Shown: in pieces, positions 12,356 through 23,871 of the stretch
How the letters are laid out: the number at the start of each line of letters is the position of its first letter
Position numbering within the stretch: position 1 is the first letter of the stretch
Assembly (NCBI GenBank): GCA_030847615.1
Contig: JAUMIR010000005.1
Coordinates: 238,738,645 to 238,802,644 of the forward strand
Direction of reading: 5' to 3'
Length of the DNA stretch: 64,000 nt
Origin: Gambelia wislizenii
Lineage: Eukaryota > Chordata > Lepidosauria > Squamata > Crotaphytidae
The notes under the pieces: model-generated
Told to the model about the DNA's origin: nothing
Seen by the model: only the letters and a program-made list of their open reading frames with translations
Database searches by the model: none
Program-made: the position numbers and the translations under genes

Positions 12356-12622
12356 TACTGCTTCCCTCCTTTGTCTTCAGCTTGCTTCAGTTGCTGAAAC
12401 CTGAGTTCAAAGTGAAAATGTAGTTGCACAAATTTAACTTAGCAGGGAGGAGGGGACAGAAGGAGGCAGAATTTTGCTGTTCCAGTAGGCTTAGGCAAAG
12501 GCAAACTGCTGTAACCTCTCCTACCTTTTCATAGCTCTTCCTCATTAATAAGTTTTGCCATCTTGGCCACACTCTGATGTTGCTTGGCCATACAAATGCA
12601 GTTTTCATCTGTGAAATATTGG
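12232..12622 (-). repeat. Unclassified dispersed repeat X, copy 1
   Basis: A family of about 380 bases. In this orientation it starts near CCAAATGTCCCGATTTGGC and ends near TTTCATCTGTGAAATATTGG. This copy has a (TC)n expansion at 12318-12351. Other copies are at 20484-20837 (+), 45918-46288 (+) and 59462-60471 (-, interrupted). No coding frame or clear terminal inverted repeat is seen. Confidence 0.7.
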
Positions 12623-13924
12623 TGGATATGCTTTTGAAGGGCTATAGATTAAATGGCCCAGCACAAAGATCCTTGCCTATTCCCCCATCCTGATTAGCTT
12701 AAGATCATATTTATTATGTGCTGAAAAGGAGGAGGCCTGAGCTCTTGAAGTTATTCTACTGAAGGGAAAACAATGGGCATCATGGATTTCCATGGAAGGT
12801 GGATTTCTGTTTTTAAGTTTGGTTCTTGATGTTACCACTTTGAAACAGCTGGCAAAGCCATTGGAATCTGTAACTTTCCAAAAGCTCATAGGTTCTTTCC
12901 CTGTGAAGGAGGGAACTCTGCAGTATTTACAGTACAGTAGTCTCAAACTGCAAAAGTTGTACATGGCTTGGCATCTGTTCCCATAGGAAAGCAGGATGAA
13001 ATTTCCTGCTGAACTCAAAGGTGCTGACTTGGTACTTCTCTAGACTGCAAGCCTGGAGATGGTTCATAAATGGAGTTTAATTGATCATGGCAGGTAATCT
13101 TGAAGGTGCCTCCCCCTCCACCAAAGATGACTCCTACCTCACTTTGCACCATAATACTGAATGTGTTCATCCAGACTACATGGTAACTACAAGGTGTACA
13201 TTGCAATGTCCACTGAAGCAAAAACTTTCTGATTGTCTTAACTGTCAGGACCAGCTGTGTGATTGCATCCAGTGTGTATAGAGGTAATATAGCTTAGACT
13301 TATTGCATGCCTAAAGACAGTAGCATCTAGACAAAACACTTAAGTTCCCCTAAGATAAAGGTTGTAATCTTATCTGCACTTGATCCTATTAAGGTCAGCA
13401 GCAATGAGGCAGTTGTGAACTGGACATAGGGTTGCAACTGCCATCTGCAGGCACAGAGCAGAGGTGTCACAGAGCAAATGACACTCGGCCATTTAAATTT
13501 CCATCTATCTGCCCAAAGTTTTCAGTTATTCTTTCTGCTATGTGAATATGCAAATGTATTTTGGATGGTTTGCATTTAGATGAAATTGGCCCTGTAAAAT
13601 GAGCAAAATTCATTAGAAGAAATTAGGGGAAAAATGGTAAATTATTAGACTGCCCTTTTTGACTTAAATTGTTGAGGTTCTTCACTGCATTGTTTAACTT
13701 TGTACAGCTTTTTTGGTATTTGTACTTTTTCTATATATGCACTGCTTTTCTAAGAGTGTCCTCATAAGGATCGCGCATATTGCAAACTTGGGGGTCAGGA
13801 AGATTTTTTAATGTAAAGAACCTTTTATTAAGCAGACAAGTCTAAAACCAAATAGCAACTAAGTGCTTTTTTATATGTAGCTGAGTAAAGTGAATGTATG
13901 TAATGCTTTATCTGTTTCTTTGCA

Positions 13925-13930
13925 AATAAA
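13925..13930 (+). terminator. CREB3L2: Candidate distal poly(A) signal of CREB3L2
   Basis: AATAAA in TTTGCAAATAAATATTTTCC, at the end of about 330 bases of T-rich, apparently unique DNA. The distance from the stop (7.9 kb) is longer than the human UTR but includes about 1.5 kb of inserted repeats. It is the best candidate for the main end of the transcript. Confidence 0.45.
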
Positions 13931-13940
13931 TATTTTCCTA

Positions 13941-14880
13941 AAGAAAAATGAAAAGGCTGTTTTGTCATTCTGTACTGGGTTTTCTCCCCCCCCCCCCCGA
14001 CATTTATTTTAACCAAGCAGTTGTCTGCTTTTAAAAAAATCACTACCACACTTCAAAGCTTAGAGTATTTCTAACTTTTTTTTAAAAAAAAATACTGACA
14101 GCTAATTATCCAGCACCCTCTAAACTGGAAGAAAGATCAAAAGCAGAGATATGTCTGGTAACAGCAGACTTGTCTTTTGCTTTATAGAAAACACTGGACT
14201 GAAATGATTGGGTTTCACTGAAAAATGGTTAGGGTGATTGGAGGGCCTGTAATCTAGAAAACTGGCTGTAATTGAACTGATGGGTGGTTAAGCATGCATT
14301 AATTTCACTGAAGTCTATTGGTGGCACCTTTTCTTTTTAACAAGACTAGTCATCTCTAAAACACTTGCCACTTCAAGTTTTCCTGAAGCCAGGCATTATA
14401 CAGAACAGGTCCTCAATGCCTGTGAAAGTTCCCATGTGCATGTTGTATTTGCTTGCCCAGCCATCTATGGAATGAATGAAACCATGTCCTGAAGGACCAT
14501 GTTCTGCCCAGGTTTTGAGATCCTTTGGTGCAGTCACTCTCAGAAGCACATTTGGTGTGGTTGCAAGCCAGGGTTGTCTAAGTGATTGCCCCCAGGCTAT
14601 AGAACTCCCTTTGTGGGGAGGCTAGGCTAGCGCCCTCCACCTTCCCATTGTTCTTTGAACAGCAGGCAAAGACCTTTCCTTTTAGCTCTGCTTTTGGCAA
14701 CTGCCTGGTTGCTGAGAAAGGAGCGTTTAAATGGGTAAGTGCTGTACTTTTTCATCAATGTTCTTTTAAGTTGCTTTTAATATTACAGTACTATGTTAAA
14801 ATGCTATAATTTAACTGCATTGTAATATTTCAACTTTTTGTGTTTTTTAAAGTATCTTGTTCTGAGTGCTTATCTATCCA
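13941..14880. other. Intergenic stretch, no recognised gene
   Basis: Includes a run of 14 C at about 13986-13999 and T/A-rich patches. I see nothing else I can name. Confidence 0.5.
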
Positions 14881-15180
14881 GCATTCATTCACTTCACAAA
14901 GTAGTCAACCATTTGTCTCTGGGAGACTCATGTACTCCAACAACTGATGCACAGAAGCATAGTGAAGTTGCCCAGAAATCATACAATCAAACATCTTGCC
15001 CCAAAATATAGTAATAGCAATGGGGTGGTAGTTCTCACATGTCTTTGCATCCAGGAAAGGCCTCTTCAGTAGAATGTACATTACAGCTTCCTGTCCAAGT
15101 GGCATCATAGTGACATACTGAAGCATTTATCACGCCCAGCATCCACCTGGGGCTGGAGTTCACAATTCTTTCCCAAAATA
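14880..15180 (-). mobile_element. L2-like LINE reverse-transcriptase fragment
   Basis: The minus strand reads LLKRPFLDAKTCENYHPIA and then FWGKMFDCMISGQLHYA. This resembles the K-P-LD--NYRPIS---FLGK-FE-V---QL block before RT motif 1 of L2/CR1-type LINEs. Short and degraded, so clade assignment is weak. Confidence 0.5.
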
Positions 15181-15640
15181 TTTCAAAAATAGTTTGTTAG
15201 TTTACTGCAATAGGGAAAACAAATAATGAATAAACAGATTCCTTTAAATCTCTCTGATCACAATCCCTAAGGAACATACGTCTTACTACTCTTCTTGTTT
15301 TCCTCCCACGTTTCAGCCAAGCATGCGTTTGAAGAATCCTATTTGCAAGCTTCCCCCAAAACTGTTCTCCTACAGAACAAGCCTTACACTCTGGCAATTT
15401 ATCTGCTTTTCTCTCCATTCCTTGATTCCGTCTTATTGGCCTTTCTTGTCTCTCTCTGCTCTGCCTTCTCTCTTCTCCACTTCTGCTTTAACTTCAGTTT
15501 TAATTCCAGCCCTATTTTCACTGCTTCAGCTCAACCTCCACTTTCAGCTGTCACATCCACTACTGAACTCACTGATAGGCCTACCCCCTTTCACTTTTTG
15601 ATCTCTACCAACCTCTTGTATCTCTGAAGAAATGAAACTT
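15181..15640. other. Intergenic stretch, no recognised feature
   Basis: Pyrimidine-rich, with overlapping open frames (15295-15627 and 15323-15601) that give only serine- and leucine-rich low-complexity peptides. I do not regard these as genes. Confidence 0.5.
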
Positions 15641-15866
15641 AGTTGTTACTCTTGTGTGCCTTCAAGTCATTTCTGTGTTATGATGACCTAAGGTGAACCT
15701 ATCATGAGTTTTCTTGGCAAGATTTGTTTCAGAGAGGGTTTGCCTTTGCCTTCCTCTGAGGTGGAGTGTGACTTGCTCAAGGGCACTCAGTGGGTTTCCA
15801 AGGCTGAGTGGGGATTTGAACCCTGGTTTCCAGGGTCGTAGTCCAGCACTCAAACCACTACCCGGT
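15641..15866 (-). mobile_element. Sauria-type SINE
   Basis: Reverse orientation: starts with the tail (GTTGTTACTCTTGTGTGCC, TTCAAGTCATTTC), then TTTTCTTGGCAAGATTTG and TTTGCCTTTGCCTTCC. It ends with a head containing TTTGAACCCTGG and GTCCAGCACTCAAACCACTA. Confidence 0.85.
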
Positions 15867-15869
15867 AAA

Positions 15870-17020
15870 CTTAAGCTCATATACTGTATATCAATATAGA
15901 ATAACCTAAATCACTGTTTCTTCATAGAGGTATCTTCTCAGCACTCCTGATGGAGCTTCACTATTCCTGTACTTTTCTTTCCCTCACTTTGTTGCACCTT
16001 TTTCTCTCTGTGTCCTCTTAATTCTCTTTACTCCCATTGCTACAGCCTTTGCTGTTATGTATCTGCTCCTGCTCCTGTTTTATTAACTTCATACTCATAT
16101 TTCATATCTTAGTGCATTTTTTTTTGCAAGTTAAGCACATTGGGTGCTTGCTCTTTTTTGGGATAGAAAAGCAGACCAAAGATATTCTAGTATTTTTTTT
16201 TTAAATAAGATTAATAGAACCCCTAAGAGCGTATGTCAATTCTCAGTCTTTTACTTAGGTTTTGCACACAACTATTGCCCTTATGAGACAAAAGGTGTCT
16301 TTGCTTCCCTTCTGTGCTGTGTACATGAGAAAACGTGTGCCCATGAAAATGTGTGAAGAGGTCCCTGTTTATCTTTTGCAACTAGGCCAGTTCACTGATG
16401 CAGCGTTTGCAACATAAGCATGTTCCAGAATATCCAGATGAGATTCTTAAGGTTCATTGCACTTGGGCATTGCATCTTTGATTTGTTTCCATGGTTCTTC
16501 TAGCATTTTTACTTTGCTTGACTCAGGTGATGGGAGAATAACAGATGGGGTCCAAGTGGTACTCAATGCCCTAGTGGTACATTTCCATCAGAGTAGGTTG
16601 ATTTCAGCTGATACATTTAAACAGATATTTTCCCAAAGGTTGGGTTTGTGGTTTTGGTGACTTTGAAGCAGTAACCAAGGCTGTACCCTAATAAGTTTGT
16701 ATCCATATCAGAAATGTATAGCACTCCATACACTGGGAAGTACTAACAAAAGTTATTATTCATTTACTATAACAGATTTATTTTGTATAAAATTATATAT
16801 ATTTACTATCAACATAGCTGACAGGGAAGTGTTGGTTGAAAATCTCTTCATTTTAACAGCGTGTAGCATCCTGACTTTTACGAACTTTTTTCTTATCCTA
16901 CCAAAAGCTGGCTATCGTGGGATGTTTTTGAGGCCAGCAATTACCTTTGATATTGTTCCCACGCTTGCTTGGTTCTTATCCTCATACAGGTCTAGAAACT
17001 ATTTGTTTATTGGATTATGA
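15870..17020. other. Intergenic stretch, no recognised feature
   Basis: No gene, RNA or repeat I can support. Confidence 0.5.
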
Positions 17021-17090
17021 TTTATAACATTTTTTATCCCACCTTTCCACTAAAAATAGCTGTAAAAGTGGCTAACAAATCATCATAATG
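17021..17090 (-). mobile_element. LINE/SINE 3'-tail remnant
   Basis: TTTTTTATCCCACCTTTCC followed by GTGGCTAACAAATCATCA. It is the reverse of the L2-like 'GCGG-TATAAATAA' tail seen at 30566-30645. Confidence 0.4.
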
Positions 17091-19060
17091 ACCAGTAATC
17101 TTTGCAACAATTTAAAAAGCCTGATTAAAAAGGAATAACTCCTTTTGACATGGTGGTGGAATTTGCCTCAAATGTTGGAGGAGGTTCCCCCCCCCCGCCA
17201 TTGTTGCCCTAAATACTATTCTGCTAGAGGAAAAGCAGATATCAGTCTTGTACAGCTAAGGAAGACAAAGAGTTTTGTGGGATTAGACAGCCTGTCATCA
17301 GATTTGATAGTAATTCTTTTGCCTCTCAAAACTTGTTATGAGAAGAAATGAGAAAATGTGTATATCTGTAAGGCATTTTGGAGCTATAAAGTACACATAA
17401 GACAATGTGCATATTTTGAAATGCGAATGGCCAAAATACAAAGAATCGAGGAAAAACATGCAAACATGCTTCAGTAAATGTGTACATTGGGTAAAATGCA
17501 TACATATGCACATTAGAAAAAATACATTTAAAAATACCCATGAGTTTTCATGTGATCCCTCCCCCGATGTCACAATCCAGTATGAAAGAGGAATTTGAAG
17601 AAAAAGCAAACGAGATTCCAAGAAACACAAAACTGGGACTGAGATAAATTCACATCCCTGGACCAAAAACCAGAATAGGAGTACAGTGTGTGAACCTAGC
17701 TAGTGATCTAGTGAACCTAGCTAGGTAGCAGAGGGTCCTTGTAAGGTATTTGGGTATAGACAGAGGGATAAATAGAGCTGAAACCAGAGCTTTTCCAAAA
17801 ACTAAATTATTATTGGGTAAAATAAGGATAAAATTAAATAAAAAGTAGGAAGAAAAGTAAAGAAAAAGCAATCCACTAGTTGGCTGTTGAAGGCATACCC
17901 AATGGAAAGTGATGAGAAGCTGTGTTACTAAGGCTGGTGTCACCCCTCCCTCTTACAGTGTCACCTGGTGCAGTTTGACCTCCCCCCTCTTCCTGCCCCC
18001 CATGCCACAACTGATGAGAAGTGAGATAGTACAACAAAGCAGGCTGTACAGTGATGCCTTGGTATTTGATAGGCAGGAGTTGCAGTAATAAAAGTTGGAA
18101 AGCTAGCAAGAGAGAGGGGGATAGTTATGGTATATTTTTCTTTCCTTGTGTTTTGCCTAAAACTGTCTAGACTCAAAGTGGTGGTCCATCGACTGGTTCT
18201 GGTTCATGAGTCATCAGCTGCTGGTCTCTGGACAGTTCCCAGGAAAGAAAGAAACAATTGTAGTCCATGGGCACAAATTTGGTATCGGTCCCAGCCACAT
18301 TGAAAAAGATAACTGCCAGTCATCTATATCGGATAGCTTAAGAAGCACTGGTCTCAAACACAGAGGGAAAGTGGGGCCTTTAAGCATCAAGGTAAATCAA
18401 AATAATGCAATACAAAAAAATGGCTGGTCAGCACTACAGGAACCAGCCACAGTTCATTCATCCTAGCAGGGCCAGTCTCTGGAAATATCTGTAAAACTCA
18501 TTGCCGACTCTTCAAAGACTTGCTTAGTCTTAAGACGGTTCTAGTCCTAGGGTGCAAAAAGACTCACAAAAGAGGGATACATGGAGAACTCCCACTTGAA
18601 AGGTCTCCTGCTTGATCTAAGGGGTCAGTCTGGGTTCTAGGTAGGTGTCTTTGTGTGAGAGCATTTGGACACTCATGATGCTCGTCACCAATGAATAGGT
18701 GATATAGTACTGCCTTGATTGAATTAGGGAATTAAGGAAGTCTGGAATGAATGATTCAAGAGATTCCAGACTCAGGTACAGTGGACACAGATACTCCGTT
18801 ATCCATTTCCATTGTCCATTTTGACAGAAATTGCAATGCTTAAAAAAAAACATGTATGGAAGTTAGTCGTTAATGGCTCTTGATGTCTATCTATCACCTC
18901 CAGTATCAGAGACAGTATCCCTCTGTATATTAATTGCTGGGCTACACAGGACAGGTGATATGGTTAGGCTCCCTGCTATTAGGCTTTCCATAGGCAACTG
19001 GTTGGCCACTCTGCAAACAGAACACCAGGCTTCAATACATTATTTATATTTCATCCACCT
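17091..19060. other. Intergenic stretch, mostly unrecognised
   Basis: A possible degraded hAT-like element lies around 18165-18360 (ACTCAAAGTGGTGGTCC at the left, GCACTGGTCTC at the right). Open frames here do not resemble known proteins. Confidence 0.4.
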
Positions 19061-19063
19061 CAG

Positions 19064-19195
19064 GGCTGGACAACTTGTGGCCCTCCAGATGCTGTCACAC
19101 TGGAAGTCACCTAAGTCCTAGCCAATGGCAAGTGATTATGAATGCCTCAGTCCATCAACATGTAGTGGGCCACAAGTTGCCTATCTCTGCTTTAG
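19064..19195. mobile_element. hAT-like MITE (MITE B family)
   Basis: Left end GGACAACTTGTGGCCCTCC and right end GGGCCACAAGTTGCCTATC are inverted copies of each other. Overall length is about 130 bases, typical of this reptile family. Confidence 0.7.
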
Positions 19196-20480
19196 TATTT
19201 TATCTTCCCCCTCTCATTGCACTTTAAAATAGTACATTTAAGTTATCTTTGCAAGGTCTTATTTGTTATGAGGGTGCAAAACTTGCAGTTCATCCAGCTT
19301 TAGGAACTAATATGATTGTCTGCTCAGAAGGAAAAATTATTGTACTCGTACAGTCTTGATTTTAGGAAGTAACCAGCTCTGCTAAAGACAGATACCCATC
19401 ATGCTTTGGACAGATCTAATGAATGGCTAATCCCCTCCGTCTCTGAAATCTTTGCATCAAATGATGACTCGTAAGAGCTGAGCATTTGCTTTTGCAATAA
19501 AAACAGACTGGGATTGGGGTGGGGGGTGGAAATTAGAGGAGATTAGTGCATAAATAAATGCTGTATGAGAGGATTTAGGGCAGCATCAATGCACTGACCT
19601 ACCTCTTGTGAATAGATGTTTCTATGACTGGGGCTAAAAAGAGACAGCAAATCTGTCAAATGGCATAGGTTGTATATTATATTAATTACCCTGAATGTAT
19701 ATTTGAAATTCATTGCAAAGATGGATAATGTTTCTCAAAGTGCTATATCAATTTACTCACATATTTTAAAATTTATATCCTCACTTTCCTTCTTTTTAAA
19801 ATACAAGTGATGCACAGAGTATATTTAAAATAATGTTACAAAAATGTGGACCAAATTTGTAGGTTCCTGTTGTTTTTCAAAACTATCTGCACCAGGGGCT
19901 GATTCACCTCTCTAAGTAATGCCATATGTCTGACAAAATAAAACATTTTTCTATTCCTGGAAGTTCAAGGGTTGGATGTAGTGTTCCTTGGAGAAGGGAT
20001 CTGAGTGACTTGGCATGATCACTTGGCATGATTACTTTAAAGGTAATGCTATTGGAAACCACTGTGTGCACTTCCAAATGAACAAAACATGCAGCAGGGT
20101 CTGGCCATAAGATCTTAGCAGAGGGCTAGAGATCTGCTTTAAGTTTTGTGTTTTTTTTTTTTTAAATAAGCTATTCATTCAGATCAGGGACTTTAAAAAG
20201 GACTTGAAGTGGTGAAAGGACTAGATGTAGGGAATGGGAAGAGTTGCAAGCATTCTTTTAGGATGCAGTTTCAGGGCAGGGTCACAGACTGTATAAAAAA
20301 TATGAGGTTGCTGCTGAAAAGGATCACTCTAGGAAACAACCTAATAGCAAGAGAAGCTATTACCGGTAGCTCAGTAGTGATGAGCAACATGCAATTCCTG
20401 GACTTATCTCATGCAGCTCCTGCACTCCCCTTAAAATCTCTTTTCAAGTGTTCAGTATAGATCTCTGCAAGAGCAATCTG
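19196..20480. other. Intergenic stretch, no recognised feature
   Basis: AT-rich, no exon-like frame. Nothing supported. Confidence 0.5.
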
Positions 20481-20483
20481 TCT

Positions 20484-20837
20484 CCAACATTTCACAGATG
20501 AAAACTGAGATGTGTGTGGCCAAGCAATATCAGAGTGTGTTCAAGATGGCAAACATTATCAGTGAAGAAGAACACTCAAGCTTGGAAAGGCTGCAGCAGT
20601 CTGCTTTTGCCTGAGCCTACTGGGAAGAACAAAATCCTGCCCCCTCTTCTCCTCTGAGTTAAATGAGTACGAACTGCTTCTGTACTTTGAACTCAGTTTG
20701 CACCAATGGAAGTAAGATTACAGCAAAGGGAGTAAATGGGAAGAAAACTGGGACATTTTAAATGCAGCTGAAAAAATTGGACAAAAGAGGATTAAACAGG
20801 ACACTCCTGCCAAATTGGGACAGATGGAGGGTATGAC
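20484..20837 (+). repeat. Unclassified dispersed repeat X, copy 2
   Basis: Opposite orientation to copy 1. Begins CCAACATTTCACAGATGAAA, contains CTGCTTTTGCCTGAGCC and ACTCAGTTTGCACCAATGG, and ends near GGACAGATGGAGGGTATGAC. Confidence 0.7.
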
Positions 20838-21275
20838 TTCTTCAGCAGCCTGCTAAACAGGAAGGGAGAGTAAAAGAGAGGAGGAGGAAGGTAGCAGAAA
20901 TAAAGGAGAGAGGCAAGAAAGGGTGATATGTGGAGGTGGAAAGTGGGCTGGTCTTACGTATGTTTATCTCTGGTTCTGGTCACCATGTGCTTCAGTGCAA
21001 GCATGCAGCCCCTTACAAATTGCCACCCAAGGGAATGCAGCATCTTCCAGAAAAAAGACTGCCACCTATATGATCTACATTTACTGTCTGGCTCTGGTGG
21101 GTTTCAGCCCCTTCCTGGAAATGGCAGAATTTAAAACAGATTTTTGCTGGTAAAAATTCCTTTAGCAGGGAGATAGTTGTAGTAGTCTGCTGCATCTTAT
21201 GGTATGGGCTGGGGACCATGATGAAAGCTTAGGCCAAATAAAACTTGTTAGTCTTTAAGGCAGAGGTAAAAAAAC

Positions 21276-21373
21276 TACAGTCGGCCCTTTGTATCCATGG
21301 ATTCTGCATCCACGGAGTTGACCATCCACAGGTCCTGGAACCAAACCCCTGCAGATACCAAGGGTCCACTGTA
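21276..21373. mobile_element. Tigger-like MITE, copy 2 (minimal)
   Basis: About 98 bases with TA at each end: TACAGTCGGCCCTTTGTATC to ACCAAGGGTCCACTGTA. Internally also palindromic (GGATTCTGCATCC). It is little more than two termini joined together. Confidence 0.75.
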
Positions 21374-21757
21374 TGAGGACTGGGAGTCAATTTTTCCCTC
21401 CCCTGATCCCCAAGGCCTGCACTATCTCATCAGCATGGCAAAACACAGGTTTTGCAGGTCACCATTTTGGGAAGAGCAGAGATGAAAATGGAGGTATTAG
21501 GGTGGGGGGTGGGTCTGTGCGTTTTTTTGTCTATGTGTGTGGTCTTTTGTGTGTGTGGGGTGTTGGCACATGGTTTTTCCATGGTTTTTGATTGAAAATA
21601 GCCCTCAAATTGCACAAATTGCATGGGGGGGCTTTGGGGGACTGGTGCTGGGCTTCAGGGGGCCACAAAGGCAGGGCTTGGGGGCCACATGCAGCCTGGA
21701 TTTTTCCCACCTATGCTTTCTGGTGCCACAAAACTGTGCTGTACAAACAATGATAGC

Positions 21758-21994
21758 CATTGTTGTTGTGTGCCTTCAAGTCATTTCCAACTTATGGCGA
21801 CCCTCAGGAGGACCCTATCATGGAATTTTCTTGGCAACATTTGTTCAGAGGGGGTTTGCCTTTGCCCTCTCTGAGACAGAGAAATCATGACTCACTCAAG
21901 GTCACCCAGTGGGTTTCCATGACCAAGCAGGAATTTGAACCCTGGTCTCTAGAGTTGTAGTCCAGCACTCAAACCACGACACCACACTAGCTCT
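21758..21994 (-). mobile_element. Sauria-type SINE
   Basis: Tail first: TGTTGTTGTGTGCCTTCAAG and CATTTCCAACTTATGGCG. Then TTTTCTTGGCAACATTTG, then the head in reverse with TTTGAACCCTGGTCTC and CCAGCACTCAAACCACG. Confidence 0.85.
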
Positions 21995-22257
21995 CAATGG
22001 TACCATACCTGTTTTTGTTTTCTTCTGGAACACACTCAGTGTTCTAGCATCACTGATGTGCTTTTCTCTTCACAGTGTTCTCTCTCTATCTCTCTTTACT
22101 TAAAATATTTAAATCCTGCCTTGTATGCATACTGATTTGCTAGGCAATGAATAATACAAAATACAATTTTAAAAAATGTGTTTTTTAAAAATGTGATTTA
22201 AAATGGGCAAAAATCACAACAGAGTAAAACACAAACCAACAGCAGCAGCATTAAATT

Positions 22258-22378
22258 ATATTTATCACTGAGGAGAACAACAATGATGAGTCCTAACTAG
22301 AATAGATCTATTAAATCAACTGCTTCATGATGTGTCAACACATAGGTAAATCCAATTGATTCAATACGTCTACTTTAA
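22258..22378. mobile_element. Short inverted-repeat element (low confidence)
   Basis: AGTCCTAACTAGAATAGATC and the mirrored TACGTCTACTTTAATCAG flank AACACATAGG. Similar sequence is found at 49385-49505. Confidence 0.4.
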
Positions 22379-22466
22379 TCAGTACTTATAACAGGGTTTG
22401 GGCCAGCATTTTCCATCCTCTTTCTTTGGCAGCTGTTGGCTGGTGTGGAGAAATGCATAATGTAAT

Positions 22467-22952
22467 TACAGTTGCCCCTCCACTTTTGCGGCTTTCACAT
22501 TCGTGGTTTCGACTACTCGCGGTTTGCTCAGGAAGCACCTCATTTAAATCAGCTTCACTCCCTTGCTCACAAGGGAGAGGAGCCAATTTAAATGGAGTGC
22601 TCCCTGACCAAACCATGCTGCCTAACTCCCCACTCTCCTGGGGCTTGGCTCCGTTTGGGGTGGAGAGTCAAGCCCAGAGAGAGCAGGGAGTTCAGGGCAG
22701 AGGCGCTTTTCAGCCTCCTCCCCGCTCTTCCCAAAGCAGCGATGGGCTTTTCGTGAAGCCCATTGCTGCCTTGAGAAGGGGTGTGTGAAGAGCCTCCCTC
22801 CCACCCCTCCCTTCCCTTCCCAAGGCAGATCCCTGCCTTGGGAAGGGGGGGTGAAAAGCCTCCCACCCCCAGTTTATTTCTTATTCAAGGTTTTTTCACA
22901 TTCGCGGGGGTTGGCTGCCCCTAACCCCCATGAATGTGAAGGGATGACTGTA
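22467..22952. mobile_element. Tigger-like MITE, copy 3
   Basis: TA-flanked, starting TACAGTTGCCCCTCCAC and ending GAAGGGATGACTGTA. The subterminal CACATTCGTGG / CACATTCGCGG motifs lie near opposite ends. The 480-base interior is GC-rich, unlike the surrounding AT-rich DNA, and holds an inverted pair of GCTTTTC/GAAAAGC blocks around 22690-22860. Confidence 0.7.
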
Positions 22953-23778
22953 TCTTCTAATACAGGAGAAGATGGAGTACCAGAAAGAAGACCTTTCCTG
23001 TGGTGGCACTCCATAGTTGGGGCTCCTTTTCCAGAGAAGTTCTCCTGTTTTTGTTTTTGTTTTTGTTTTGCTATTGTGATTTAAGACACTAGGCTCAGTC
23101 TATTCTGTTTCATGAAATTTCAATTAATGAATTTATTTTTCTCTTATATTTTGTAATTTAATTAGAGCTGTTTTAGTTGTTTCATTGTGGCAATGCATGC
23201 ATGTCATTTAAAAAAAAACTTTTTAAAGCCATTTTGTCAATGGAAAAGCAAAAGCTAACATACAAAAATATTATGTTAGAATACTGCCCTTCTCTTCTTT
23301 CTCCTTGAAACATAATGTTTTACCTGGATTCATATGAGTACATAGCAAAAGGAATTTAGCTATTTTGACCTAGACCATAAATTCAAAGGAAGGTGGTTAA
23401 AGTAAAATTGCTCTTCCACCCCTATTTAACTAAGTAAGCAACCAAACAGCTAGTAAGCACAACCTGAACTATTCTATTCTTGGTGTATTTAAATAGAGGG
23501 CAAGCATCATTGGCCTTATTATTTATTACATCATACACTTTCTTTTTTGTTATTTTGATCATAAAAAGGAATGAGAAATATGTAAAAGAAGATGATGTTG
23601 AGACATCCTGTTTGTATGTGTTAAGAAAGAGAAGATAAATTTTCATCTTCTGTTTTATAGTAAAAGCATTTGCAGTGGGGTAAAAATGAACTGATGAGGA
23701 TTTTTGTCCTTTCTTTTTTTTGTTACCTGGATTTCTGCTGCACCATTTACTGGGCAGGTAGGAAGATAGTGCTTGCAA
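22953..23778. other. Intergenic stretch, no recognised gene
   Basis: Contains a (GTTTTT)n tract at about 23046-23069. Nothing else is supported. Confidence 0.5.
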
Positions 23779-23870
23779 ATATATATGTATATATACATAC
23801 ACACATACACATTTATACATACACACAGTATGTGTGTGTGTGTGTGTGCACATGCATGTGTGTGTGCTGT
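23779..23870. repeat. Compound (TA)/(CA)/(TG) microsatellite
   Basis: ATATATATGTATATATACA passes into (CATA/CACA) and then (TG)n, ending at the 3' terminus of the BovB element. Confidence 0.85.
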
Positions 23871-23871
23871 T

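Larger units (their letters stand above)
6056..13945 (+). other. CREB3L2: Probable CREB3L2 3' untranslated region
   Basis: The human gene has a 3' UTR of several kilobases, so the sequence after the stop is expected to be transcribed. There are candidate poly(A) signals at 6428 and at 13925, and the latter sits at the end of a T-rich stretch that looks unique. The interval contains a tRNA-SINE (7266-7495), a Tigger-like MITE (8509-8974), a minus-strand LINE 3' end (11584-12115) and one copy of a dispersed repeat (12232-12622). The remainder (about 6.06-7.2, 7.5-8.5, 9.0-11.5 and 12.6-13.9 kb) shows no recognised feature. The true 3' end is inferred, not seen. Confidence 0.5.

Noticed and set aside
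17298..17666. 122-codon minus-strand frame rich in Phe, Cys and His
   Set aside because: AT-rich low-complexity translation with no family similarity or splice context.
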